Shown here: positions 7,798 through 16,210 of the stretch, one piece after another
How the letters are laid out: each line of letters opens with the position of its first letter
Position numbering within the stretch: position 1 is the stretch's first letter
NCBI GenBank assembly: GCA_016715885.1
Contig: JADJXL010000021.1
Location: 236,461 to 300,460 of the forward strand
Direction: 5' to 3'
Length of the DNA stretch: 64,000 bases
Source: Polyangiaceae bacterium
GTDB lineage: Bacteria > Myxococcota_A > Polyangia > Polyangiales > Polyangiaceae
Translations under genes and position numbers: made by a program
Notes under the pieces: generated by a model
Told to the model about the DNA's origin: nothing
What the model saw: only the letters and a program-made list of their open reading frames with translations
Database searches by the model: none

Positions 7798-9917
7798 GGC
7801 TATCGATTGCGCTGGTCGTTTTCCGCAAGGAAATGCTCGAAACGTTGCGCGACAAAAGAACGCTCGTGAGCCTCGTTTTTCTCCCGATGCTTCTTTATCC
7901 GCTTTTTGCGCTGCTCATGAGCCGTTTGGCCGACTCCGACATGCAGGAGCTCGAATCGCGCCGTTCGCGCGTGGCGGTATGGGGAACGCTTTCGCCCGAG
8001 GTCGAAGCAGCCCTCACCGAAGACAAAAAGATCGAATTGATTCCTTGGCACAATGTGCCCGACGAACTTCGCGAATCCCTCGAAAAAGGAAGCATCAAGC
8101 CGCCCGAGCCTCCTCCAATTGGCGAGCCCGAACCATCGGCCAAAAGGAAAGGCGTAACGGCAGCGCCCAAGGAAGATCGTCCGGACGAACGCGTCATTTT
8201 GGCTGCTCGTGAAGTCATAGGAAAGCGTGGTATCGACGCGGTCCTCGTGCCATATCAGGGTTTTTCCGACGCAGTGGGGCAAGGGGGGCTCGGCCGCGTC
8301 GCCATCTATTACGATTCGGTCTGGCTCGATTCGGATTTTGCCGATACGCGTCTCACGAATGCGCTCACGCGGGCGCGCGAGCGTTTGCTCGTAGCGCGCG
8401 AAGGAGCGCGGGGGCTGCCTTCGGGTTTTACCACGGGCATTTCCGCGACGTCGAGGAACATTGCGCCCGATGAGCGCCGTGTGGGCAAATTCTTGGGCAC
8501 GATCATGCCGATGATGCTCATTCTCATGTCGCTCATGGGTGGCTTTTTGCGTGCGGCCGACATGACGGCGGGGGAAAAAGAGCGTGGTACGATGCAAACG
8601 CTCTTGTGCGCGCCGATTTTGCCCATTGAAATGATCACGGGAAAGTTTCTCACGGTATTCGTCGTTTCGCTTCTCACGGCGCTCATCAACGTGGTGAGCT
8701 TGGCGCTTACCCTGCGCCGGCTCTTACCCGGCGAAATAGATGTCCCAATGTCGGTACACGTGCTGACATTTGCATTGCTCGTTCCGGTGACGTTCCTCTT
8801 TTCTGCATTGTTCCTCGCGGTCGCCGCCTTTGCGCGTGACTTCAAGGACGCGCAGAACCTGCTCACGCCTCTGTATTTGCCCGTCATGCTTCTTTCCATG
8901 CTGACTTCGCTTCCGGGCATGGAATTGACGGCGGCGACGTCGCTCGTTCCGCTGCTCAATGTCGCCTTGCTCATCAAAGCGATTTACCTTGGCGATGTAT
9001 CGTCGGATCTCGTGCTTTTCACGCTCGGCTCGTCGACCCTTTATGCGGCATTGGCCCTCATTTTTGCGGCGCGTGTTTTCGAGCGTGAAGACGTTTTGCT
9101 TGGAAGCGGTCGAGGGTCTCTGCGCGAGTTTTTTGCCTGGAAGCGACAAAAAGGTGGCGTTCCGTCGCTCGATTTGACGGTTTTTGGATTTGCCGCCATT
9201 CTCGTCGTGACGTTCTACGCGAGTATTCTTGCGGAAAAGACGACGAATCAGACGGCTCAGCTTCTTGGCACGCAATTCGGCTTCATGCTCCTGCCGCCGA
9301 TCGTCATTCTTCTCGTGTCGGGAGCATCCATTCGCGAAACATTTGCACTGAAAGCTCCACGCGCACGTGCGCTCGTGGGCGCGGTGCTCGTGGGTTTGTC
9401 CGGAGGAGCTGCGGTCAGTGCGCTTGCAATGAGGCTCGTTCCGGTTCCAGAGGCTTTCGCGCAAAAACTCGAGCAAGCGTTGATGCTCGACGGGCAACCG
9501 TTGTGGGTGCTGCTTTTCGCCGTGGCGCTCACGCCTGCAATCTGCGAGGAAGTATTATTTCGAGGTTTTCTGTTCTCGGGGCTTCTTCGAGCCGGTCCCG
9601 TGGTTGCGCTCATCGCATCGTCGTTGCTGTTCAGTTTGGCGCACGGATCCATTTATCGCCTCGTGCCGACGGCGACACTTGGATTCATCATCGGTTTCGC
9701 GCGATGGAAAACCGGATCCATCGTTCCTGGCGTCATCATTCATTTCATCAACAACGCGATTGGCGTCACGATTCTTTATGCGAAGCCGGCGTGGGTCGAT
9801 AGGTTGGTCGTGGGAAACCAAATACCCCTGTGGCTCGGAGCTCCGGCGGCCGTCGTTCTCGCGGCTGGTTTGCTATTGATGCGTCAGCCTAGGCCCGAGG
9901 ATCGAGCTGGCAAGTGA
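7794..9917 (+). CDS. ABC-2 permease fused to CPBP (CAAX-type) intramembrane protease
   Basis: About 707 residues from the GTG at 7794, which overlaps the ATPase stop. The N-terminal half has ABC-2 permease features: a first membrane helix after VFRKEMLETLRDKR, a long extracytoplasmic loop, then a run of membrane segments containing GEKERGTMQTLL. The C-terminal part (about 530-705) is a CPBP domain with its three motifs: EEVLFRGF (EExxxR), FSLAHG (FxxxH) and HFINNA (HxxxN/B). Such NatB-like permease-CPBP fusions are known in myxobacteria and other phyla. The transported substrate and whether the protease acts on it are unknown. Confidence 0.88.
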   Translation: MRLSIALVVFRKEMLETLRDKRTLVSLVFLPMLLYPLFALLMSRLADSDMQELESRRSRVAVWGTLSPEVEAALTEDKKIELIPWHNVPDELRESLEKGSIKPPEPPPIGEPEPSAKRKGVTAAPKEDRPDERVILAAREVIGKRGIDAVLVPYQGFSDAVGQGGLGRVAIYYDSVWLDSDFADTRLTNALTRARERLLVAREGARGLPSGFTTGISATSRNIAPDERRVGKFLGTIMPMMLILMSLMGGFLRAADMTAGEKERGTMQTLLCAPILPIEMITGKFLTVFVVSLLTALINVVSLALTLRRLLPGEIDVPMSVHVLTFALLVPVTFLFSALFLAVAAFARDFKDAQNLLTPLYLPVMLLSMLTSLPGMELTAATSLVPLLNVALLIKAIYLGDVSSDLVLFTLGSSTLYAALALIFAARVFEREDVLLGSGRGSLREFFAWKRQKGGVPSLDLTVFGFAAILVVTFYASILAEKTTNQTAQLLGTQFGFMLLPPIVILLVSGASIRETFALKAPRARALVGAVLVGLSGGAAVSALAMRLVPVPEAFAQKLEQALMLDGQPLWVLLFAVALTPAICEEVLFRGFLFSGLLRAGPVVALIASSLLFSLAHGSIYRLVPTATLGFIIGFARWKTGSIVPGVIIHFINNAIGVTILYAKPAWVDRLVVGNQIPLWLGAPAAVVLAAGLLLMRQPRPEDRAGK

Positions 9918-9937
9918 CGTCGGCGCGCCGACGTCAC
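9914..9937. terminator. perfect 24-bp palindrome over two convergent stop codons
   Basis: The half-site GTGACGTCGGCG is followed at once by its reverse complement. The stop codons of the permease-protease gene (9915-9917) and of the convergent symporter gene (9934-9936) both lie inside it. It would form a strong stem in either transcript, so a bidirectional terminator or 3'-end stabiliser is likely. There is no T-tract. Confidence 0.5.
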
Positions 9938-10842
9938 CCTCGAGCTGCTGCTCGAGGCGGCTCTTCGGGGAGTGCTTCTTTGTCGTTGCTGCGTGCAACG
10001 ATGCTGCCGAATGCACCTGCGGTGAAGAACATGATCAAGCTGTAAATCGCGGGCGGAATTGCCATCGTGCCGTTGTTCAGGAGTAGCGGGCTCGATGCAA
10101 TCGCAATGGCGAGCGTGCCGTTGTGAATGCCGATTTCCATGCCAATGGCCGTCGCTTGTCGCTTGGGCAAACGCACGAGAAGGGGGACGCAATATCCCAC
10201 GGCCATACTCGTGAGATTGAATGCGAGCGCAGCGAGCCCCACTTGGCGGAACGATTCGACGAGGGTCGCGCGTTCCTTCAATACGGCCGCGATGATGATG
10301 AGCGCGAGAAAGATGGCCGACACAATTTTCACCGGCTTCTCGAGCTTCTTCGATAGATCAGGTTTCTTCGCATTGATGAGCATGCCAATTCCTACGGGGA
10401 TCAGCACGATGGCAAAGACCTGAATGACCTTGTCGAATTGCAAGGGAATGCTTTTCCCCGCTCCGTAAAACGCTTCGAGTGAAAAGTTCACGATGAGCGG
10501 CAGCGTGAACAGACTCAAAATGCTGTTCGTCGCGGTGAGCGTAATGTTGAGCGCAACGTCACCCTTGGCGAGATGGCTATATAAATTTGCCGTTGCGCCG
10601 CCGGGAGATGCCGAAAGCAGCATGAGGCCCACGGCCAACGCTGGGGGTAACGCGAATGCGCGTGCGATGCCATAACAGGCCACCGGGAGCAGCACCGTTT
10701 GGCAGAACAGCCCCACGAATACGGCCTTGGGGTACACGACGACGCGCTTGAAATCCGCGGTCGTCAAACTCAGCCCGAGCCCCAGCATGATGATGCCGAG
10801 GGCGATGGGCATGAACACCGCCGTCAATACATTCTGTTGCAT
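9934..10842 (-). CDS. bile acid:sodium symporter (BASS) family protein
   Basis: About 302 residues with nine or ten hydrophobic segments. The family stretch LLSASPGGATANLYSHLAKGDVALNITLTATNSI matches the sodium-binding crossover region of BASS/ASBT-type transporters and is split here only for description: SPGGATANL, then GDVALNITLTATNS. A second crossover-like stretch is EIGIHNGTLAIAIA. Family members carry bile acids, pyruvate or other organic anions with sodium; the substrate here cannot be told. The frame extends to a GTG at 10860, but ATG at 10842 (MQQNVLTAVF) starts just before the first membrane helix and is preferred. The tail is charged and Ala/Arg-rich. Confidence 0.88.
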   Translation of the reverse strand: MQQNVLTAVFMPIALGIIMLGLGLSLTTADFKRVVVYPKAVFVGLFCQTVLLPVACYGIARAFALPPALAVGLMLLSASPGGATANLYSHLAKGDVALNITLTATNSILSLFTLPLIVNFSLEAFYGAGKSIPLQFDKVIQVFAIVLIPVGIGMLINAKKPDLSKKLEKPVKIVSAIFLALIIIAAVLKERATLVESFRQVGLAALAFNLTSMAVGYCVPLLVRLPKRQATAIGMEIGIHNGTLAIAIASSPLLLNNGTMAIPPAIYSLIMFFTAGAFGSIVARSNDKEALPEEPPRAAARG

Positions 10843-10944
10843 GGCGGCCGAGCATCGCACGGGTCGCGCGACGAACGCAAGATGCTCGTCCTAAAAGTGC
10901 TCCGCGGCTTGACGCGCATCGAAATCCCGAAGGATAGTCATGGC

Positions 10945-11892
10945 ATGAAAAGCACGCATGCCTTCCGAACGCAATCGGTTGTCGTTGCCTCGCTCCTCCT
11001 GTTCTCGGCGGCAGGTTTCGGCTGCTCGGCCCAGAAGCCCGAGCCTGAGGTCGCTTCGTCGGCCGCGCAGCCGGGTTATGCCCAGGACTATCCCGGGGCG
11101 GTCGAGCAGGTCATGAAGGATTTCGGCCGCGAAGACGACGACGCCAAAACACTTTCGTCGGGTTTTTCTGGCTATGACAAGGAGCTCAAGGCGCCCGATT
11201 GGAAGCTCGTGGGTGATATCCACCGCAAAGCGAATGACGCGGGCCGGAGCCGAGCGTATGTCGATCGCAATGAAGAGATCGAAGGAGCGAGGGCGTTTTT
11301 CACGGCGGAGCAGGATGAGATCGTAAAAAAGGTCGGCGGCTCGGCCACCTATGCGTGTAAGCAAAAGGGTGCAGATACGGATCTATCGGGTACGGTGTCA
11401 CGCTCGCTCTCCGAAGTCGTCGAAAAACAGCTCGAAAAACGTCTGCGCGAGCGCAATGCGGCGCACGAGATCATCGATCGGCATCGCAATGAATTGAGCA
11501 AAGAAGATGCAGCGAAGCTCGAAGTGCAAGCGGATCAGATCGCCCGCGCGAGCTATCTCGTGCACATCGCAATGGTCGAGGAGAAAGTCCGGCTGCGGGC
11601 GCTGCTCGAGGAAGCCGAGCAAGTAAAGAAGACGCTCGACGATTACATTGCCGAGGAGCGCGTTCATGGAACGAAATCGGACAAAGAGGCCGACAAGAAG
11701 GCGAGCGACGCACGGATCGAACGCGCCACGCAGGCAAAGGCGCAAGTCGATGGAGCGCTCGCACAGGGGCGCGAAATGGAGCAGAAAATGGAGGAGCGTA
11801 TTACCGCCGCGCAAAAGCGGCACAAGGAAGCGCTCGACGCGCTGCTTGCCGTGGAAGACAAGAAGGCAAAGGATTCGGGGCAGATGAAATGA
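10945..11892 (+). CDS. coiled-coil lipoprotein of unknown function
   Basis: About 315 residues. The N-terminus has a lipoprotein-like signal ending AAGFGC, after which the mature protein begins CSAQKPEPE. From about residue 140 the sequence is strongly helical and charged (Glu/Lys/Arg/Ala-rich), suggesting a long coiled coil. The start ATG at 10945 is preceded by AAGGA about ten bases upstream. I do not recognise a family. The gene converges on the M15 peptidase gene with only 12 bases between the stops, at the edge of the type VI island; a role in protection against that enzyme is possible but unsupported. Confidence 0.7.
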   Translation: MKSTHAFRTQSVVVASLLLFSAAGFGCSAQKPEPEVASSAAQPGYAQDYPGAVEQVMKDFGREDDDAKTLSSGFSGYDKELKAPDWKLVGDIHRKANDAGRSRAYVDRNEEIEGARAFFTAEQDEIVKKVGGSATYACKQKGADTDLSGTVSRSLSEVVEKQLEKRLRERNAAHEIIDRHRNELSKEDAAKLEVQADQIARASYLVHIAMVEEKVRLRALLEEAEQVKKTLDDYIAEERVHGTKSDKEADKKASDARIERATQAKAQVDGALAQGREMEQKMEERITAAQKRHKEALDALLAVEDKKAKDSGQMK

Positions 11893-11904
11893 GCTAGCGA
11901 GCTG

Positions 11905-12609
11905 CTAAAGTCCGCTTTCGGCCTTGACCACTTTCAGCTTCGAATTGTCGTAATACTGAACGTGGGCCCAATCCTTGAATGATTTCCAGTCCCCACCCCA
12001 ATACAGGCCCTGCTTCTTGCCCTCTTCGCCAAGCGCTTTCCAAAAGCCCGAGCTTTCCGCTGACGGATTCCATGCATAACGCACGTCGATGATGTCGGCG
12101 GCATAGGCATTCGGCGTCCCGTCCTTTTTCTGCGCATTGTGAAAACTGAACTTCACGGTCGTATTGCCTTTTCGGTATAGCTCGAGCTGCACTGCAACCG
12201 ACCGCCACGCAAAGAATACCTTCGGCTGAAAACCGCGCTGTCGAAGCCCTTCGAGCACTGCTTCGACTTTCGGACGCATGGCCGGAAACATGCTCGCAAT
12301 CTTTTTCTCGTGCGCCCACTTCGAACTATCGCCGCTCCATTCGGTGAGCGCGGGTGCATTCGTCGTTTGTGATGCAGCACCGGTGCCGGATAAGCGTCTC
12401 CAGGACCCGCCATCGGGTTCGATGAGCCCATCGGGGCGCGACATGAAGGTCGATTGGAATTTTCGAATGGCGCCGACGGTGCCATTCCCACAAAGCCCGT
12501 CTACGATGCCGGGATCGTACCCTTTGGCTTTCAGCAGCGTCTGCACCGTTTCGACGTCGTTTCGCAGATTCCGCCCGTTTTTTCCAACCGATCGCAATAG
12601 CGTGCTCAT
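11905..12609 (-). CDS. peptidoglycan-binding domain plus M15 (VanY/CwlK-like) peptidase
   Basis: About 234 residues. Residues 1-70 form a peptidoglycan-binding type 1 domain (TVQTLLKAKGYDPGIVDG, then GNGTVGAIRKFQ). The C-terminal half is an M15-type zinc peptidase: SFHNAQ...AYAADIID gives the SxHxxGxAxD-like motif, and GLYWGGDWKSFKDWAHVQ gives the second metal-binding segment typical of M15C endolysins. No signal peptide is seen, although the substrate would be in a periplasm, which fits delivery by type VI secretion or release by lysis. It is divergent from the vgrG gene 190 bases away. Start chosen at ATG 12609; an in-frame GTG at 12618 is possible. Confidence 0.75.
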   Translation of the reverse strand: MSTLLRSVGKNGRNLRNDVETVQTLLKAKGYDPGIVDGLCGNGTVGAIRKFQSTFMSRPDGLIEPDGGSWRRLSGTGAASQTTNAPALTEWSGDSSKWAHEKKIASMFPAMRPKVEAVLEGLRQRGFQPKVFFAWRSVAVQLELYRKGNTTVKFSFHNAQKKDGTPNAYAADIIDVRYAWNPSAESSGFWKALGEEGKKQGLYWGGDWKSFKDWAHVQYYDNSKLKVVKAESGL

Positions 12610-12798
12610 GCCTGACACCTTGCGCGCAAACGTTTCGTGACGCCGCCATCGGACCCCAATACGTGCGCGTTGTCAATCGTCACGAAGTTTCGAGCTGCTC
12701 TTCGAATCAGCACGCTTGACGCAGACAAGGCATCCGGATAAGGCTTTCATGCGCCCATTTACGTGCTGCCGAAGGCGCCGCGCCGAGGAGCGGGTTTC

Positions 12799-14880
12799 AT
12801 GCCGATTTTGGAGCTTTCGTTTGCGTGTGGAGAGTCGTCGTTGTCCGTGCGCCACTTCTCGGTGCACGAAGCGATCTCGAGCTTGTTCATGGTCAACGTC
12901 GTGGCTCGATCCGAAAGCCCATCGATCGATCTCGAGCCCATCATTGGTCAAACCGCAAGCCTGAAAGTCGTGAGCGGATGGGCTCACGCGCGGCTCGGAG
13001 GTGTCAGATCGTGGTCGGGTGTCGTGAGCACGATCGAACAAGTGCAGGCCGTTCAATTGGGACAGCAAGGCAAGGAGCTTTCGACGTACTCGCTGCGCAT
13101 CGTGCCGAAACTTTGGCTTTGCACGCAGCGGCGCAATTACAAAATCTTTCAACACCAAACGATCCCGGACATCGTCGATCAAGTGCTCGACGAGTGGGAC
13201 GTCGAGCGCACGTGGGAAATCGATCGCGGGCGTTACCCGAAGCTCGAGTACAAGGTTCAATACGGCGAGACGGATTATGCATTCATCAGCCGGCTCCTCG
13301 AAGAAGCCGGGATTTGTTACGTCTTTCCGGACACCGACGGAAGGGAATCGAAGCTGGTTTTGAGTGACAAACTCGAGGCGAACGCGCCGCGTCCCGGCGG
13401 CGCTCTGCCCTACGTCGACAACCCGAACCGTGAATCCGAAAAGGAATTCGTCACGCGCGTGCGCCTCGCACATTCGGTCAAACCCGGCGCGCACGTGATC
13501 CGCGACTACGACTTCCGAAACCCCATGTTCGCGCTCTTCGGAGATGCTCCAAAAGCCGCAGGGCCAGAGGCGAAATACGAACAGTATCATTACGAGCCCG
13601 GCGCATCGCTCGTCGAAGGTGGCAAGGGTGGCGGCACTCCAGCGGCGGACGACAAAGGCGTTGCGCGCTACGAACAATCTTTTGCAAAAGGGCGCGCCGA
13701 ACGGATGCTCGGGGGAGTTCGGTCGGACAAACGCGTCGTCTCTTTCGATACGAACACCATCGACCTTTGTCCGGGCCAGATCGTCAGCATCGATCGACAT
13801 CCGCATGCCGAGGTTGGGGATGACAAACGGTTGCTCGTGACCGAGTTTACGGCTGAAGGAACGCCGGGCGAAGAGTGGTCCATGTCGGCATCTGCTGCGT
13901 TTGCCGACGCGCCGTATAGGCCGCCGCAAAAGACAGAAAAGCCGCGCGTCAATGGTGTGCAGAGCGCGGTCGTCGTAGGTCCGAGTGGCCAGGAAATTCA
14001 CACCGACGAGTTCGGACGAGTACGCGTTCAGTTCCCGTGGGATCGCGACGGAAAAAACGATGAAAACAGCTCGTGCTGGATCCGTGTGAGCCAAGGTTGG
14101 GCTGGCACGGGTTACGGCATGATCATGATTCCGCGCATCGGGCACGAAGTGCTCGTGGGATTTCTCGAGGGTGACCCGGACCAACCCATCATCGTCGGGC
14201 GCGTGTACAACGCAAAGCAAGCCGTGCCGCACAAGCTGCCCGACAACAAGACTCGATCGACGTGGAAAAGCGACAGCTCGCTCGGTTCCGACGGCTTCAA
14301 CGAGATCATGTTCGAAGACTTGAAGGGCCAAGAACTGGTCTACGAACAGGCGCAAAAAAACCGGCGGCGTCTCGTCAAGAACGACGAAACGATCACGGTT
14401 GGACACGACCGGCAGAAGTACGTGCAGAACGACGAGTTTGACAAGACAGACGGGTTTGTCCGAGTGTATGTCGGCAAGGATCAGGACATCGTCGTCAAGC
14501 AAGACAAACGCGAGCGCATCGAGGGAAACAGCCACCTCTACGTGATGGGCAAGCGCAATCAGCGCATCGAGGGCAATCAGTCGCTCGAAATCAAGGGAGA
14601 TCGACACGAATTCATCGGCGAAAGCCACGCGCTCGCCGTGACGAAGGAAATTCACATCAAGGCGGGAACGGCGCTGGTGATCGAAGCCGAGGATCTGACG
14701 CTGAAAGGACCCGGTGGCTTCATTCGCATCGACGGCAGCGGCGTCACGATTCGAGGCACCAAGGTGTACATCAACAGCGGCGGATCCGCTGGAGAAGGCG
14801 CGGGTGCTTCGCCCGAGGCGCCGGACGAGGCAAAAGAAGCGGTCGTCGACGACGTGAGCAAAACGCTCATTGGGCAATGA
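12799..14880 (+). CDS. vgrG: VgrG type VI secretion spike protein (island 1, first copy)
   Basis: About 693 residues from ATG 12799, with GAGGAG eight bases upstream. The N-terminal half is gp27-like (TYSLRIVPKLWLC, then YGETDYAFISRLLEEAGI), followed by the gp5 OB-fold hallmark segments VVGPSGQEIHTDEFGRVRVQ and WDRDGKNDENSSCWIRVSQGW, and then a beta-helix needle with repeated charged units. The last 25 residues are an acidic Ala-rich tail without an obvious effector domain. VgrG trimers tip the Hcp tube and carry PAAR and effectors. The PAAR gene follows after 13 bases, and the adaptor gene after that, so the spike, tip and adaptor are made together. Confidence 0.93.
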   Translation: MPILELSFACGESSLSVRHFSVHEAISSLFMVNVVARSESPSIDLEPIIGQTASLKVVSGWAHARLGGVRSWSGVVSTIEQVQAVQLGQQGKELSTYSLRIVPKLWLCTQRRNYKIFQHQTIPDIVDQVLDEWDVERTWEIDRGRYPKLEYKVQYGETDYAFISRLLEEAGICYVFPDTDGRESKLVLSDKLEANAPRPGGALPYVDNPNRESEKEFVTRVRLAHSVKPGAHVIRDYDFRNPMFALFGDAPKAAGPEAKYEQYHYEPGASLVEGGKGGGTPAADDKGVARYEQSFAKGRAERMLGGVRSDKRVVSFDTNTIDLCPGQIVSIDRHPHAEVGDDKRLLVTEFTAEGTPGEEWSMSASAAFADAPYRPPQKTEKPRVNGVQSAVVVGPSGQEIHTDEFGRVRVQFPWDRDGKNDENSSCWIRVSQGWAGTGYGMIMIPRIGHEVLVGFLEGDPDQPIIVGRVYNAKQAVPHKLPDNKTRSTWKSDSSLGSDGFNEIMFEDLKGQELVYEQAQKNRRRLVKNDETITVGHDRQKYVQNDEFDKTDGFVRVYVGKDQDIVVKQDKRERIEGNSHLYVMGKRNQRIEGNQSLEIKGDRHEFIGESHALAVTKEIHIKAGTALVIEAEDLTLKGPGGFIRIDGSGVTIRGTKVYINSGGSAGEGAGASPEAPDEAKEAVVDDVSKTLIGQ

Positions 14881-14893
14881 GGGGAGCGTAAAG

Positions 14894-15256
14894 ATGCCTC
14901 CTGCTGCAAGAATCACGGACAGGCACGTATGCCCGCTGCATCCGCCGAATGTCATCGTCGCGGGTGAAGCCACGGTCATCGTGGGATATCAGCCGCAAGC
15001 TCGGGTATCGGATTCCGAGGCGTGCGGCGCGGCCATTTCGGCAGGCGAAAGCACGGTCATCATTGGCGGCAAGGACGCTGCTCGAAAAGGCGATCCAACG
15101 TCTCATGGTGGAACCATCGTTTCGGGGTGTCCGACGGTGATCATTGGTTCCAATCCGGCTGCAATGCTTCAGACGGACAAACCATTTTGCGAAGATTGCG
15201 CAAAGAAAGCGGCGGAACGAGCGGCACGGCAACGCGCCGGGAGAGGTTCGTCGTGA
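14894..15256 (+). CDS. PAAR-domain spike tip protein
   Basis: 120 residues from ATG 14894 with GGGGAG seven bases before it. It has the PAAR repeat pattern: MPPAARITDRHVCPLH, then VIVAGEATVIVGYQPQARVSD and a later SHGGTIVSGCPTVIIGS. Several Cys and His residues (C-PLH, EACG, SHGG, SGC) fit the zinc-bound cone. The C-terminus is a short basic tail after a CEDC motif, with no fused toxin. Its stop overlaps the GTG start of the FHA-DUF4123 gene (GTGA). Confidence 0.92.
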   Translation: MPPAARITDRHVCPLHPPNVIVAGEATVIVGYQPQARVSDSEACGAAISAGESTVIIGGKDAARKGDPTSHGGTIVSGCPTVIIGSNPAAMLQTDKPFCEDCAKKAAERAARQRAGRGSS

Positions 15257-16131
15257 CGCCGCGGCTCATCGTGGAAGTGCGTTACGGCAAACTCGCCGGG
15301 ACGAAGGCCGTCGTCGATTCATCGCGGGTTTTACGGGTTGGCAGGACAGACCTTGCGGATCTCGTCATTCCGCACGACGGAAACATGTCGGGCGTTCATT
15401 TCGAGATTGAATGGGACGGCAGCCGCTGCTTCATGCGCGACGTCGGCAGCGTATCGGGCACTCGGCTGGGGGGACAGCCTGCAGCGCACGGCGAGGTATC
15501 GCATGGAGGCTGGATCCAAGCTGGCGAAACGGATTTCATGGTGTACGTCGAAGGCAAGACGCCTCCGAAGCGACGCAAGCTTGCCGAACCCGAGCGGGAT
15601 CGAGAAGAAGCGCGTATTCGGGCGGCGGAAGAAGCGCTTGGTTTATTGCGTGCCGAAGCTGCAAAAGCGCCACTTTATGCGGTCGTCGATGGAGCGCGGG
15701 ATCGGCGTATTCTCGAACTTGCGAGGCAGCACGTCGAAACGCATCAATCGCTGTACGAAGGGCTTGCTGGCGAAAACTTCGAGGACATGGCGCCGCATCT
15801 CGTGGGGCCCATGCGCGCAGGCTCGGCGCTGCTCGACCGATTGGTATTCGAAGGTTGGGGCAAGCGTTGGGGGATCTATTGCACGTCGTACGACAAGTTT
15901 GTCGCGGTGCGCCGGCACTTTCGCCGATTTTTGATGGTGGAGCTCGAATCGAGACACGAAAAAGTCTATTTCCGCTTTTACGATCCCGGCGTATTTCGTG
16001 CGTTTTGGCCCACTTGCAATACGGCACAAAAACGCGAGCTCTCCGAGGGGCTCGAAGAAATCATCGTCGAAGAAGAAAACCTGTCGGCGTCCGCCCTTTT
16101 GCGTGCGGATCGCGCTGCGCGGAGGGCGTAG
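15253..16131 (+). CDS. FHA domain fused to DUF4123 (Tap-like) type VI adaptor
   Basis: About 292 residues from the GTG at 15253, coupled to the PAAR gene. Residues about 5-105 are a forkhead-associated domain: RVLRVGRTDLADLVIPHD, then SGVHFEIEWDG and GTRLGG match the conserved GR, SxxH and NGT-like positions. After a charged linker, residues about 135-275 match DUF4123 (LYAVVDGARD, GPMRAGSALLDRLV, GWGKRWGIYC, HFRRFLMVE, FRFYDPGVF). DUF4123 proteins load effectors onto VgrG. FHA domains bind phosphothreonine, so loading may respond to a Thr kinase. The protein is cytosolic, with no signal. Confidence 0.88.
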   Translation: MTPRLIVEVRYGKLAGTKAVVDSSRVLRVGRTDLADLVIPHDGNMSGVHFEIEWDGSRCFMRDVGSVSGTRLGGQPAAHGEVSHGGWIQAGETDFMVYVEGKTPPKRRKLAEPERDREEARIRAAEEALGLLRAEAAKAPLYAVVDGARDRRILELARQHVETHQSLYEGLAGENFEDMAPHLVGPMRAGSALLDRLVFEGWGKRWGIYCTSYDKFVAVRRHFRRFLMVELESRHEKVYFRFYDPGVFRAFWPTCNTAQKRELSEGLEEIIVEEENLSASALLRADRAARRA

Positions 16132-16210
16132 GATCATGCATGCGTCGAAAGGTTATGCGTTCTTTATCGGCTCGAGCTTCATCGCTCGTGCCAACGTGGA
16201 GTGAATCGCC

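Noticed and set aside
12673..14979. Long minus-strand ORF opposite vgrG (768 codons)
   Set aside because: Shadow of the VgrG coding strand; its protein shows no domain, and the plus-strand protein is clearly VgrG.
16136..16204. 22-codon ORF between the FHA-DUF4123 and second vgrG genes
   Set aside because: Too short, no clear ribosome-binding site, no resemblance to a known peptide.
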